From: Siphonodentalium dalli
Taxonomy: Eukaryota > Mollusca > Scaphopoda > Gadilida > Siphonodentaliidae
DNA: 64,000 bases
Direction: 5' to 3'
Assembly (NCBI GenBank): GCA_032622095.1
Contig: CP136068.1
Span: 6,053,314-6,117,313, forward strand
Part shown: positions 40,301 to 49,941 of the stretch, one piece after another
Numbering within the stretch: the first letter of the stretch is position 1
Layout: each line of letters begins with the position of its first letter
Notes under the pieces: model-generated
The model's input: the letters and a program-made list of their open reading frames with translations, nothing else
The model's database searches: none
What the model was told of the DNA's origin: nothing
Position numbers and translations under genes: made by a program

Positions 40301-42367
40301 CCATCGATATAATGTCATTTGCACAACACATACCCGACTATCCTCGTTAAAATTCGGTTAAACCGCATTCGGGGAATCTGCTGAACTGCTCGATATGAAC
40401 TGCTGAACTGAATTTTGAACTGCTGATCTGGGGTGGACGTCAGCCAAATGGATTTCTTTCCAGGTACTTGCTTATGAGCCATCGATAAAATGCCATATGC
40501 ATCACCTATACCAGAATATCTTTGTTAAAAATCAGTTAAACTGAATTTTGGAGATTCTGCTGAACTGCCCCAAATAGAGTGCTGAACGGGCTTTTGAACT
40601 GCTGATCTGGGGATTATGTCGGCCAAGCCGTATTTTCTTCCTGTATTTTGTTATGGACCATCGATATAATGTCATTTTCACAACACATACCCGACTATCC
40701 TCGTTAAAATTCGGTTAAACCGCCTTCGGGGAATCTGCTGAACTGCTCGATATGAACTGCTGAACTAAATTTTGAACTGCTGATCTGGGGTCGACGTCGG
40801 CCATATGATTTTCAATCCATGAAACTGGTTATGTCCCATTAATTACAAGTCATTTGCACAACCTACGACCCGCCATCGTCGTTATATTTGAGTTAAACTA
40901 AACTCGGAAAATCTGCAGATCAGCGTTTTAGGTGATAATCTGCTGATCTGCTCGATATGAACTGCTGATCGGGCTTTTGAACTGCTGATCTGGGGTTTAT
41001 GTCGGCCAAGCCGTATTTTCTGCCTGTAATTTGTTATGGACCATCGATATAATGTCATTTGCACAACACATACCCGACTATCCTCGTTAAAATTCGGTTA
41101 AACCGCCTTCGGGGAATCTGCTGAACTGCTCGATATGAACTGCTGAACTGAATTTTGAACTGCTGATCTGGGGTGGACGTCGGCCAAATGGTTTTCTGTC
41201 CATGTACTTGCTTATGAGCCATCGATAAAATGCCATTTGCATCACCTATACCAGAATATCTTTGTTAAACATCAGTTAAACTGAATTTTGGAGATTCTGC
41301 TGAACTGCCCCAAATAGAGTGCTGAACGGGCTTTTGAACTGCTGATCTGGGGTTTATGTCGGCAAAGTCGTATTTTCTTCCTGTATTTTGTTATGGACCA
41401 TCGATATAATGTCATTTGCACAACACATACCCGACTATCCTCGTTAAAATTCGGTTAAACCGCCTTCGGGGAATCTGCTGAACAGCTCGATATGAACTGC
41501 TGAACTAAATTTTGAACTGCTGATCTGGGGTCGACGTCGGCCATATGATTTTCTATCCATGAAACTGGTTATGTCCCATTAATTACAAGTCATTTGCACA
41601 ACCTACGACCCGCCATCGTCGTTATATTTGAGTTAAACTAAACTCGGAAAATCTGCAGATCAGCGTTTTAGGTGATAATCTGCTGATCTGCTCGATATGA
41701 ACTGCTGAACGGGATTTTGAACTGCTGATCTGGGGTGTATGTCGGCCAATTCGTGCTTTCTTACTATATTTCTTTATGGACCATCGATATAATGTCATTT
41801 GCACAACACATTCCCGACTATCCTCGTTAAAATTCGGTTAAACCGCCTTCGGGGAATCTGCTGAACTGCTCGATATGAACTGCTGAACTGAATTTTGAAC
41901 TGCTGATCTGGGGTGGACGTCAGCCAAATGGATTTCTTTCCAGGTACTTACTTATGAGCCATCGATAAAATGCCATTTGCATCACCTATACCAGAATATC
42001 TTTGTTAAAAATCAGTTAAACTGAATTTTGGAGATTCTGCTGAACTGCCCCAAATAGAGTGCTGAACGGGCTTTTGAACTTCTGATCTGGGGTTTATGTC
42101 GGCAAAGCCGTATTTTCTTCCTGTATTTTGTTATGGACCATCGATAATATGTCATTTGCACAACACATACCCGACTATCCTCGTTAAAATTCGGTTAAAC
42201 CGCCTTCGGGGAATCTGCTGAACAGCTCGATATGAAGTGCTGAACTAAATTTTGAACTGCTGATCTGGGGTCTACGTCGGCCATATGATTTTCTATCCAT
42301 GAAACTGGTTATGTCCCATTAATTACAAGTCATTTGCACAACCTACGACCCGCCATCGTCGTTATAT
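37326..42367 (+). repeat. E-free right part of the satellite array
   Basis: After the last E module the array continues for about 5 kb with A-D monomers only, in mixed 383- and 740-bp registers. A local monomer version with TTTTCTGCCTGTAATTTG occurs near 38,030, 39,155 and 41,020 and nowhere else noticed. The block at about 39,018 recurs at 40,882 (1,864 bp apart). Homogenisation here seems to have run separately from the E-containing part. Confidence 0.85.
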
Positions 42368-42980
42368 TTGCTCGATATGAACTGCTGAACGGGATTTTGA
42401 ACTGCTGATCTTGGGTGGGCGTCGGCCAAATGGCTTTTTATCCATGTACCTGGTTATGTTCCATTAATTACAAGTCATTTGCACCACCTAAACTCAACTA
42501 ACTTCGTTACAATTGAGTTAAACAGCGTTTGCGATAATCTACTGAACTGTAGCTGCCGTACTGTTGAACGGAATTTGAACTGCTGAACGGGCATAGAGGG
42601 TGGTCAAAATGTGTCCCCTTCCTGTATTGGCATATAACACATGTATTACGTGCCATTTGCACAACCTACAACCCGCCATCGCCGTTATATTTGAGTTAAA
42701 CTAAACTCGGAAAATCTGCAGATCAGCGTTTTAGGTGATAATCTGCTGATCTGCTCGATATGAACCGCTGATCGGGATTTTGAACTGCTGAACGGACAGG
42801 ACGGGCGGTCTAAATGTGTCTCCTTGTTGTATTGGTATATAACACATATTCTACGTGCCATTTGCACAACCTACAACCCGCCATCAACGTTATATTTGAG
42901 TTAAACTAAAATCGGGAAATCTGCTGATCAGCGTTTTAGGTGATAACCTGCTGATCAGCTGCTGATTCAGCGTTTTAGGT
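42368..42980 (+). repeat. Diverged monomers at the right edge of the array
   Basis: At 42,368 a B monomer is cut and joined in mid-unit to the CTCGATATGAACTGC region. Diverged monomers follow: GCCATTTGC boxes at 42,652 and 42,857 lie 205 bp apart, so these are two B-length units in direct succession. They carry their own 3' segments (TATAACACAT) not found in the core. The array ends inside the CAGCGTTTTAGGT subrepeat at about 42,980. This is the oldest-looking part of the array. Confidence 0.85.
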
Positions 42981-43001
42981 ACACCCCTCATTACCTGCGC
43001 C

Positions 43002-43473
43002 GTGTATAGGAATCAGGGAGCTAAATGTGTTCTAGAGTCGGGGAGCGAGTACACCGTGGAATGCTAAAGGTGAAGGTAACTGAAGAATGACCTTCACCTG
43101 ATACATGCGACACGTTATTAAAGGATGACATCGCGTTTATTTGATTTGTACATAATATCTAAATAATTTAAACTGGTGAATGAATGGGGGAATGGATTTT
43201 TGTGAGCGGGAAATTTATTTAACTAGCTGCTGTAGTCCTGGGTTTATCCAGATCAAATTTGGCTGTGAGATAGCCCTGTCGTAGACTTGGGGATTTATTT
43301 TAAAAAGTAAACACATGACCTATGATTTTTCTTGCATTTTCGTGATCAACTGATGTCAATCTATCTGGGTAAACATCACTGGTATGGCTTGCATGCTTCA
43401 ATTCAGTGAATTTGGCCGAAACGTTAACACTGTCGCCTATGGGAAACCATTTAGTTCAGTGATTCCTATACAC
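43002..43473. mobile_element. MITE-like element with ~31-bp terminal inverted repeats
   Basis: GTGTATAGGAATCA at 43,002-43,015 is inverted at 43,460-43,473. The match continues inward for about 31 bp with 5 mismatches, including CTAAATG on both sides. The 472-bp interior has no coding capacity. It contains a perfect 10-bp hairpin: AGGTGAAGGT at 43,068 and ACCTTCACCT at 43,090, with a 12-nt loop. No target-site duplication is obvious, so the superfamily is unknown. The element starts only 22 bp after the satellite edge. Confidence 0.55.
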
Positions 43474-43549
43474 TGTCCTAGAGATTCTATATAGCAATGG
43501 TTCGCTATTATAGATAATGGGACTTTTTGGGAGGATTAAAATCGAACTG

Positions 43550-43786
43550 CGAACCGGCGGCCGAGTCCGGTAAAAGGTGTAGTTGTGAATTTCATTTCGT
43601 TTATTGTCCTTTACATTATTGTGTCGATAATGTTGATTTTTAGTTTGTGACAAGCTATGTCAATTACAAATAAAAGAAATGAACAAGATAATTTATAAGG
43701 CTTATATTTCAACTTGTATAGACATGTTTCATTCTGCAGCCCACTGAGGGTTGTGGTCGGAGACGACCGAGTCGGCCGCCGGTTCG
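43550..43786. repeat. 237-bp unit bounded by a perfect 15-bp inverted repeat
   Basis: CGAACCGGCGGCCGA at 43,550-43,564 is exactly inverted at 43,772-43,786. The GC-rich ends contrast with an AT-rich interior of about 207 bp without coding capacity. It may be a small non-autonomous DNA transposon, but no clear target duplication was seen. Confidence 0.5.
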
Positions 43787-44878
43787 TTAATTAGGTGCTG
43801 GTTGTTATTGTTATTTTAACGGAATTCTGAGTTGGTAATTCGCGAAAGCAATATATTTTATATTCTATAATTACACACATGGGTATATAATATATTATCT
43901 TGAGCGCGTTACCATTTCTGACATTTGTTTTCTTGTATTCAGTGTATTGAACTCTTCAAGCGACATATGTACACCATAGATTGTCCTACCACAAGAGAAC
44001 AAGTGTGTTTTTATACGTTAGTGCAGAGTGTCTTACATGGACATGGCTCAATCTAGCTTCCAAATTGTGTCAACTTAATTTGGAAAATGTTTGGCCAGAT
44101 AGAATTATAAATAAACGAAATACCGGCTTCATATGATCTGAACAATATTCTTGTCATGGTCAAAGCCAATTTCCAGCTGTTTTCAAATGTTCGCACATAA
44201 GAAAAACAAACGCTCTTTATGTCTAACATATCAGGAATAGACTAACACGAAACGCTATTTTCTGCACCATGCCGTGCACTTGCTGGCTGTTGTTTGGTAT
44301 AAATCCAAACACCGTATTCAAATGTAAACTTATATCTTATGACCTCAACGCTTCATTCTGGAACATATAATGCCCGTAGAAAGGTAAATCAAGTAATTGT
44401 CGACCTTTTTCGATACCGGGGAAAAAACAAAAGCGTGTCACGTGCATTTTGGAGCGTAGACCGCCATGCGGCTTTAATAATTATATTTCACTAGGAAAAT
44501 GACTGAAGTACTGGACCCGGTTTGCCCACGGTCCTATATGACGCTAATATATATATAATCCAGAAGTTGGTAAAATGATGTTCCGCTTATGCAGGCGAAA
44601 GAAATATAAAATTATTACATTCAATCACGATCATTATTATTATAAGCATCGCGAAATACACACATTCATCCATAGGTAATACGTCAAAGATAATCACACA
44701 AAACTCATAATTGAGAGCGAAATGTATTATCTATATCTCTTTTGTGAGATGTCAGAATCATGGGTGCTCTTTGCAATGGGCGTTCATTGTAATTTATGTT
44801 AGGCTGACAAATATTCAAAACATGTTCCACTTCCTCTTTTGAAAGTCTGGCCAACAAAACCTCATACTAATCAGTCAA
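43787..44878. other. AT-rich intergenic DNA, nothing recognised
   Basis: About 1.1 kb of AT-rich sequence with short TA runs (for example near 44,546) and no open frame, RNA gene or repeat that I can support. Confidence 0.5.
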
Positions 44879-44970
44879 AATCTCACACTAATAACTATTG
44901 TGGTCATGTGTCCGATTTAATTAAAACCTCATACTAATCACTACTGTGGTCATGGGTCCGATCTAATTAT
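44879..44970 (+). repeat. Two-copy tandem repeat, period 46 bp
   Basis: CTCATACTAATCA, GTGGTCATG and TCCGAT occur twice in the same order; GTGGTCATG starts at 44,900 and again at 44,946. The copies differ at several bases. A further partial CCTCATACTAATCA lies just upstream near 44,860. Confidence 0.75.
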
Positions 44971-45200
44971 TTTCTGGTATAGGAAACGTCCATATGGTCG
45001 TTTCGTGGTGAAACATAGGAGAAGGTAACTTAACTATCTTTAAAGAAAAAATAAAAACAGAAACATAAACACAAAACAATCCTTCCGACCTAAAAACCAA
45101 TAATTTCTTAGCGAGCATTTGCCTCATTGAAAAACAAAACAACGTAGGGGACATAATTATTTCTTAGATTCCTTAATAATTTATTCCACAATATGGGTGG

Positions 45201-45359
45201 TCCCAATTCGAGATTACACGATTTAGGCGACTTTTGTGAACCGATTTCGTAATAAACATTGAGTTGAACCTGGGGGAATGCCATGATTGTGTAAGCCAGG
45301 TACAGTGGAACTGATTCGGCTCACAAAATTCGCATATATCATGCAATCTCGAGCTGGGA
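45201..45359. mobile_element. Hairpin (fold-back) element, ~159 bp
   Basis: The segment starting TCCCAATTCGAGATTACA at 45,201 pairs with the inverse of the segment ending at 45,359. The arms are about 47 bp with roughly a quarter mismatched, and shared blocks include TCGAGATT and TTTTGTGA. Inner ACCTGG and CCAGGT words extend the stem. It could be a MITE. A structured non-coding RNA is less likely but possible. No target duplication was identified. Confidence 0.5.
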
Positions 45360-46592
45360 CGTTTACCAAATTAAATTAAAAATTGAATGGTAAATTAAAT
45401 TTTTAAGGAACGGGTATTATATAAGAACTATTTCAACTGCGTTGCTTTTGGTTTGTATATCGTTCCCCGTCAGAACATTACAAGTTCTCAGATTTTTAGT
45501 TAGCGGGTTATGATCTCTATGGGCGTAGCGATAGGTGCCCAGAGTAGATACTCACGAATTACAATATCCACTGTGAATGAGAGGAAGTAATAAATATGTA
45601 CGCATTTTCGTAATACTGAAACTTGAGGCGGAATGTTATTATAATTGCGGTACAGACCCGTACAGTGGGCGACAAACAGCCAGTCCCCATGCTGTTGTTG
45701 GTATGTAGTGATAACAACAACAACAACAACAACAACGTCATGAACGTTTTAACCTCGATGCGTCACCGGTTATAACGGAAGATGTATGTATTAGGGTCGT
45801 TGTGATGTTACTGACACAGACGAATATATAGCTGTTTGAAAACATATCTTGCTTGATCGTCGTTGGATGTAACGAAGTTCAGTAGTACGAAAGCGCGCGC
45901 AGAATAATACTTTCGTTCAACCAAATGACAGTGGTATCTGAATTCCCGACCATTGAACTAACATTTTACACAAAACGGATTTCCATATTATTCGTTCAAT
46001 CGATTCGTGGGTGACTTTGTCTGCCGGTATGAGAATATATGCATAATTCTCGATCACTACTGTATATGAATGAATACCGCTCAGACATGGTACGTATTAA
46101 ATGCTATACATCGTATATGCTCGTGTATACGTTATGTGTCATTATTTTAAACGCCAGACAAAATCGATTAAATGTTTCCTCCTACATAAGGTCCCAGTCT
46201 ATATATTATGCAGACTATATATATCTACTTACGATTTCAGTACAGATGCACAAGCCGGAGAAACTAGAAACTGAGACCGTGATCCACTATGATCCACAAT
46301 GCCAATCCGTCACCAGGTGTACTTTTTCTGTCAGTCAGCGTACGATCTCCGCGGCAGGATTAAAGCATTGTATTACTGAAACGCCTGCCAGTCATATCTG
46401 GACGCTCCGGTGGTCCTTGGTATGCACTTTCCATGTGTCTTTATTTATCAACAAAACATCGATTGTACGGTAGGCCGGTAGTACAAACACACCGAGCATG
46501 TCGAGTGAATCGTTCAACAGCATGCTATTGGCCTTCGTGGCTTTCTGAGTTTTAAACCTGATAGTTGACACGATGAAGTACATGTAAACATA
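45360..46592. other. Intergenic DNA with an (AAC)n microsatellite
   Basis: About 1.2 kb without a defensible gene. An AAC/ACA trinucleotide microsatellite lies at about 45,709-45,736. A 144-codon open frame (46,039-46,473, plus strand) shows no domain, signal peptide or low-complexity coding signature that I recognise, and it is probably fortuitous. Confidence 0.5.
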
Positions 46593-46670
46593 CATGTGCA
46601 TAACAACTGCGCGACCAATGGGTGTGACTAATTACCGCCCGGGACCGCCCGGGGCCACCCGGGCGCCCCC

Positions 46671-47113
46671 ACGGGCCCGTGGACACTATATATCGACGTT
46701 ATAAGGTAGCGACATACCACACGAGGGCAACATATATGATTTTACTTGCTCTCTCGTCTCCGACCGGTGTTATTAACCCCACAAATGCCGATATTGGCTA
46801 AGAGAGCCCGGGTGATTAATGTTGTCTTCGTATGTTTTCGGACAGTATATTTTGGTGATGCGTGGTAGTGCAATACACCTGAGTATGAATTCCATATATT
46901 GACTCGTTTACGCGTCCACGGCCGATGTTATCAACCCCTCAAAATTCGGTAAAATACTATATAAACAAAAAGAGCCCAGGCCCGCTCGGGATCACCCGGG
47001 CGAACCCACGGGCCCGTGGACACTATAACTCGACGTTATAACGTAGCGACATACCCAAAGAGGTCAATCTAGAAAATTTTACACGCTCATTCGACTCCGG
47101 CCGGTGTTATTAA
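46671..47113 (+). repeat. Left arm of fold-back element: 337-bp tandem unit
   Basis: The unit starts at ACGGGCCCGTGGACAC (46,671) and restarts at 47,008, a 337-bp period. It contains GCCGATATTGGCTA, CGGACAGTATATTTTGGTGA and CGCGTCCACGGCCGATGTT. The second unit is interrupted at TTAA (47,110-47,113) by the nested element and resumes at 48,516. Confidence 0.85.
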
Positions 47114-48515
47114 CCCTTTGAACCCTGGCTCCCCATAACGATCGACACCCTGACCCTGGGCTCCCAATGGTATTTTTTTATATTGTGGCCAGTGTTTAGA
47201 CGTATGTTGTTGTTTATGTTCAAATGGTGTCACATGTCTGAAACTTTAGAGGTATGTTCCCCATGGACAAATGATTATTTTACGACCTGGTTACATTGCC
47301 ACATGGTCACTCCCTGGTAACGGTTGCTATGCAACTACCCGATATTGAAAGTAAAATACAATTATAGCTTTTACGGTCGTAATTCAGCCCAAGGAATTTG
47401 CGTTTTTGATGCAGTCAACACCCTATTGTGAAATTTGAGATATATCTGGCCAGAAGTGTGATCCTAACTTGTATTTAAGGGTAGCAACGGCAAATTGCTA
47501 AGCAAATATCCCCAAATGATCGAATGACACCATTGCCCTGTGTATTCAATTGTATTATGCCCCAATTTAGACATTCCTTGGCATGCAAATGTTGATGGTT
47601 ATGTTCAAATGGTGCTACAGGTCTGAAACTTTACAGGTATGTTCCCATGGGACACTGTGTATTTTTGTTAGATTGGTATACTTTGCCACACGATCACTCC
47701 CTGGTAACAGTTCCTATGCAACCACCCAGAACTGAAAGTATAATGCAATTATAGCTTATAGCTTCGTATAATTCCGCGATAAGAAACTGCATTTTCTATG
47801 CAGTCAATACCCTATTGTGAAATCGGAGATATATCAGGTAAGAAGATTGAACCTAATTTGTATTTAACGGTATAAATGGTTGCTAAGCATTTACCACAAG
47901 TGATCGAATGACACCACTTCCCTGTGCATGCAACCCATTTCCACATAACTACTCTGGTGCAATGTCAAAACGTGCAGCTGTATAACGCAAAAGTATGTAC
48001 TATGGGGATCCTTGATGTGATTGTATCATTATGAAAACACCCATACATTTATCTTTTTATCCTATAACCATGCGCGAAACAAATCGACTCAAATAAGTAA
48101 CTGCGTGCGCCTTCCTCACATATGACAGAACACTGAATATGTATACAATAATAATAATTTAAACCCAAAAGAGTGATCGAAATGGTGTCTTTCTACAATC
48201 CTGCGAATCGCGCAATAATGTAGAGCGTTACCAGAATCGCTTCAAATAATATACGTTTGTTGAATTGTGCGCATGCGCATATATTTCTATCCCAACTAGT
48301 CGGCTACAACCCCATACACATGCACCCATGGCGCTGCTGAAAGTTCCTTGGGCTGATTTACATAGATAGATGTGGATATACCAATGGTTATAACATGTAT
48401 ACATGTGATACATAGGTTTATGACGTCACTGTGTGGTGCTGGCCGCTTTTGTGGCCAGACGGGTGTATGAACGTTTTCTGGTTGGCCGCTTTTGCGTCCC
48501 GTCGGGTTCAAAGGG
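47114..48515. mobile_element. Non-autonomous piggyBac-like element, 1,402 bp
   Basis: The ends are perfect 12-bp inverted repeats, CCCTTTGAACCC (47,114-47,125) and its inverse (48,504-48,515), flanked on both sides by TTAA. A TTAA target and CCC-starting termini are hallmarks of the piggyBac superfamily. Removing the element and one TTAA restores GTGTTATTAACCCC, which is the form in uninterrupted copies of the host tandem unit (for example near 46,770), so this is a clean insertion with a known empty site. The interior has no transposase and contains a 385-bp tandem duplication. Near the right end the word TGGCCGCTTTTG occurs twice. It is later than the fold-back arm it sits in. Confidence 0.87.
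47186..47955 (+). repeat. 385-bp tandem duplication inside the piggyBac-like element
   Basis: TATGTTCAAATGGTG occurs at about 47,216 and 47,601, and CGAATGACACCA at 47,521 and 47,905, giving a period of 384-385 bp. The two copies are clearly diverged, with indels. Each has CACTCCCTGGTAAC followed by a TATGCAAC word and the phrase CCCTATTGTGAAAT. No coding frame is conserved between the copies. Confidence 0.8.
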
Positions 48516-48675
48516 TTAACCCCGCAAATACCGATATTGGCTATATAAGAGAGCCCAGGGGAGCCCGGGTGTCTTCGTGTGCTTTCGGACAGTATATTTT
48601 GGTGATGCGTGGTAGTGCAATACACCTGAGTATGAATTCCATATATTGACTCGTTGACGCGTCCACGGCCGATGT
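48516..48675 (+). repeat. Left-arm tandem unit continued after the insertion
   Basis: From TTAACCCCGCAAATACC the sequence follows the host unit in the same orientation as 46,766-46,933, through CGGACAGTATATTTTGGTGA to CGCGTCCACGGCCGATGTT. It then breaks off into the unique centre of the fold-back element. Confidence 0.85.
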
Positions 48676-48928
48676 TGAAATAAAAATTTTCTCCAAAGCG
48701 GATTTTAGCGGATTTTGTATATATTGTTCAGCACATCAGTCCGCGCATTTTGAGACCAAAACGGCTTCTTTACCAATTTATACCGGGTCTAATCGGCTAA
48801 CGGCCATTTTGGCGGCCATGTTGGATAAGGAGTTTCAATTTTGGCCTATAAAAGTATAATTATGTCATAGCTTCACGAAAATATATACATTTGCATCAAA
48901 CGGAATTAGGAGCTATAGTCTAAAAAAC
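48676..48928. other. Unique centre of the fold-back element
   Basis: About 253 bp between the oppositely oriented arms, not repeated elsewhere in the window. It includes GCGGATTTTAGCGGATTTTG, a short direct repeat, and GGCCATTTTGGCGGCCATG. No open frame of note. Its position between inverted arms corresponds to the loop of a fold-back element. Confidence 0.6.
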
Positions 48929-49904
48929 GTTGCCCTCGTGTGGTATGTCGCTACGTTATAACGTCGATATATAGTGTCCACAGGCCCATGAGGGCGCCCG
49001 GGCGGTCCTGGGCTCTTTTTGTTTATATAGTATTTTACCGGATTTTGAGGGGTTAACAATATCGGTCGTGGACGCGTCAACGAGTCAATATATGGAATTC
49101 ACACTCAGATGTATTGCACTATAACGCATCACCAAAATATACTGTCCGAAAACACACAAAGACACCCGTAATCACCCGGGCTCTCTTAGCCAATATCGGC
49201 ATTTGTGGGGTTAATAACACCGGCCGGAGACTAGAGAGCGAGTAAAATTCTATAGGTTGCCCTCGTGTGGTATGTCGCTACATTATTACGTCGATATATA
49301 GTGTCCACGGACCAATGGGGGCGCCCGGGCAGTCCCGTGCGGTCCTGGGCTCTTTTTGTTTATATAGTATTTTTACCGGATTTTGAGGGGTTAATAACAT
49401 CGGCCGTGGACGCGTCAACGAGTCAATATATGGAATTAACACTCGGATGTATTGCTCTACCAGGCATCACCAAAATATACTGTCCGAAAACACACGAAGA
49501 CACCCGGGCTCCCCCGGGCTCTCTTATATAGCCAATATCGGTATTTGCGGGGTTAATAACACCGACCGGAGTCGAGTGAGCGAGTAAAATTATCTAGGTT
49601 GACCTCGTGGGGTATGTCGTTATGACGTCGAGATATAGTGTCCACGGGCCCATGGGGGCGCCCCGGCGGTCCCGGGCGGTCCTCGGCTCTGTTTGTTTAT
49701 ATATGGTATTTTACCGGACCTTGAGGGGGTAATAACATCGACCGTGGACGCGTCAACGGGTCAATATATGGAATTCATACTCAGGTGTATTGCACTACCA
49801 CGCATCACCAAAATATAATGTCCGAAAACACACCCGTAATAACCCCGGCTCTCTTATCCAATATCGGCATTTGTGGGGTTAATAACACCGGCCGGAGACG
49901 AGCT
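48929..49904 (-). repeat. Right arm of fold-back element: three tandem units
   Basis: Units begin at 48,929, 49,256 and 49,598 (GTTGCCCTCGTG or GTTGACCTCGTG), with periods of 327 and 342 bp, in the orientation opposite to the left arm. The third is slightly shorter and runs into the terminal inverted repeat at 49,905. Differences between units include a short GC-rich variable stretch after GTGTCCAC. GC-rich GGGCGCCCGGG patches alternate with TTTGTTTATATA. Confidence 0.85.
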
Positions 49905-49941
49905 GTAATTAGTCACACCGCGATCGATCGTCATGCACATG

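Larger units (their letters stand above)
209..42980 (+). repeat. Satellite DNA array with multi-level higher-order structure
   Basis: A single head-to-tail array of a roughly 178-bp monomer fills this interval; no inverted copy was seen. Each monomer carries the box TCATTTGCAC (or CCATTTGCAT), then a GTTAAAC-type segment, then a region rich in GAACTGCTGA, then a GTCGGCCA segment and a T-rich end. Phased on the TCATTTGCAC box, type A is 178 bp, B 205, C 178 and D 179, giving a 740-bp A-B-C-D tetramer. Larger units of 383, 1,150, 1,508 and 2,042 bp and a 15.7-17 kb superunit are built from these. By length I estimate a little over 200 monomers plus 16 copies of a foreign 207-bp module. The monomer length is close to that of many nucleosome-sized centromeric satellites, but a centromeric role is only a possibility. 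The open frames of 60-120 codons on the minus strand are by-products of repetition: 178 is not a multiple of three, so frames change at every monomer. Confidence 0.97.
46593..49941. mobile_element. Fold-back element with tandem-repeat arms
   Basis: A perfect 15-bp inverted repeat, GGTGTGACTAATTAC, lies at 46,621-46,635 and inverted at 49,905-49,919. Outside it, CATGTGCATAAC (46,593-46,604) is matched inverted at 49,930-49,941 with one mismatch, so the termini may extend there. Inside are two opposed arms made of tandem ~330-340 bp units, separated by a unique ~253-bp centre (48,676-48,928). This layout is that of Foldback-type elements, whose inverted arms consist of subrepeats. No transposase was found. 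Excluding the nested piggyBac-like insert the element is about 1.9 kb. The exact ends and target duplication are not resolved. Confidence 0.7.

Noticed and set aside
471-42867. Many minus-strand open frames of 60-120 codons with nearly identical proteins across the satellite.
   Set aside because: They recur only because the DNA repeats. Monomer lengths (178, 205, 179) are not multiples of three, frames break at each unit, there are no promoters or start contexts, and overlapping frames at neighbouring monomers encode each other's shifted sequence.
209-42980. CRISPR-like array.
   Set aside because: Repeats are ~178 bp with no short repeat/unique spacer alternation, and the surroundings are eukaryotic transposons.
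209-42980. Hammerhead ribozyme in the monomer or E module, as found in some animal satellites.
   Set aside because: I looked for a CTGANGA core followed by a stem and GAAA on both strands. CTGAGCGAAAA in E and TAGATGACCGAA on the minus strand come near, but neither has the required core.
209-42980. CENP-B box in the monomer.
   Set aside because: TTCGTTAAAATTCGG in some monomers has the TTCG and central A but not the CGGG at the required place. It is not a convincing match.
46039-46473. 144-codon open frame on the plus strand.
   Set aside because: No domain, unusual amino-acid run or conserved neighbour. The opposite strand is also open in part, and no splice or regulatory context is visible. 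Chance is the best explanation.
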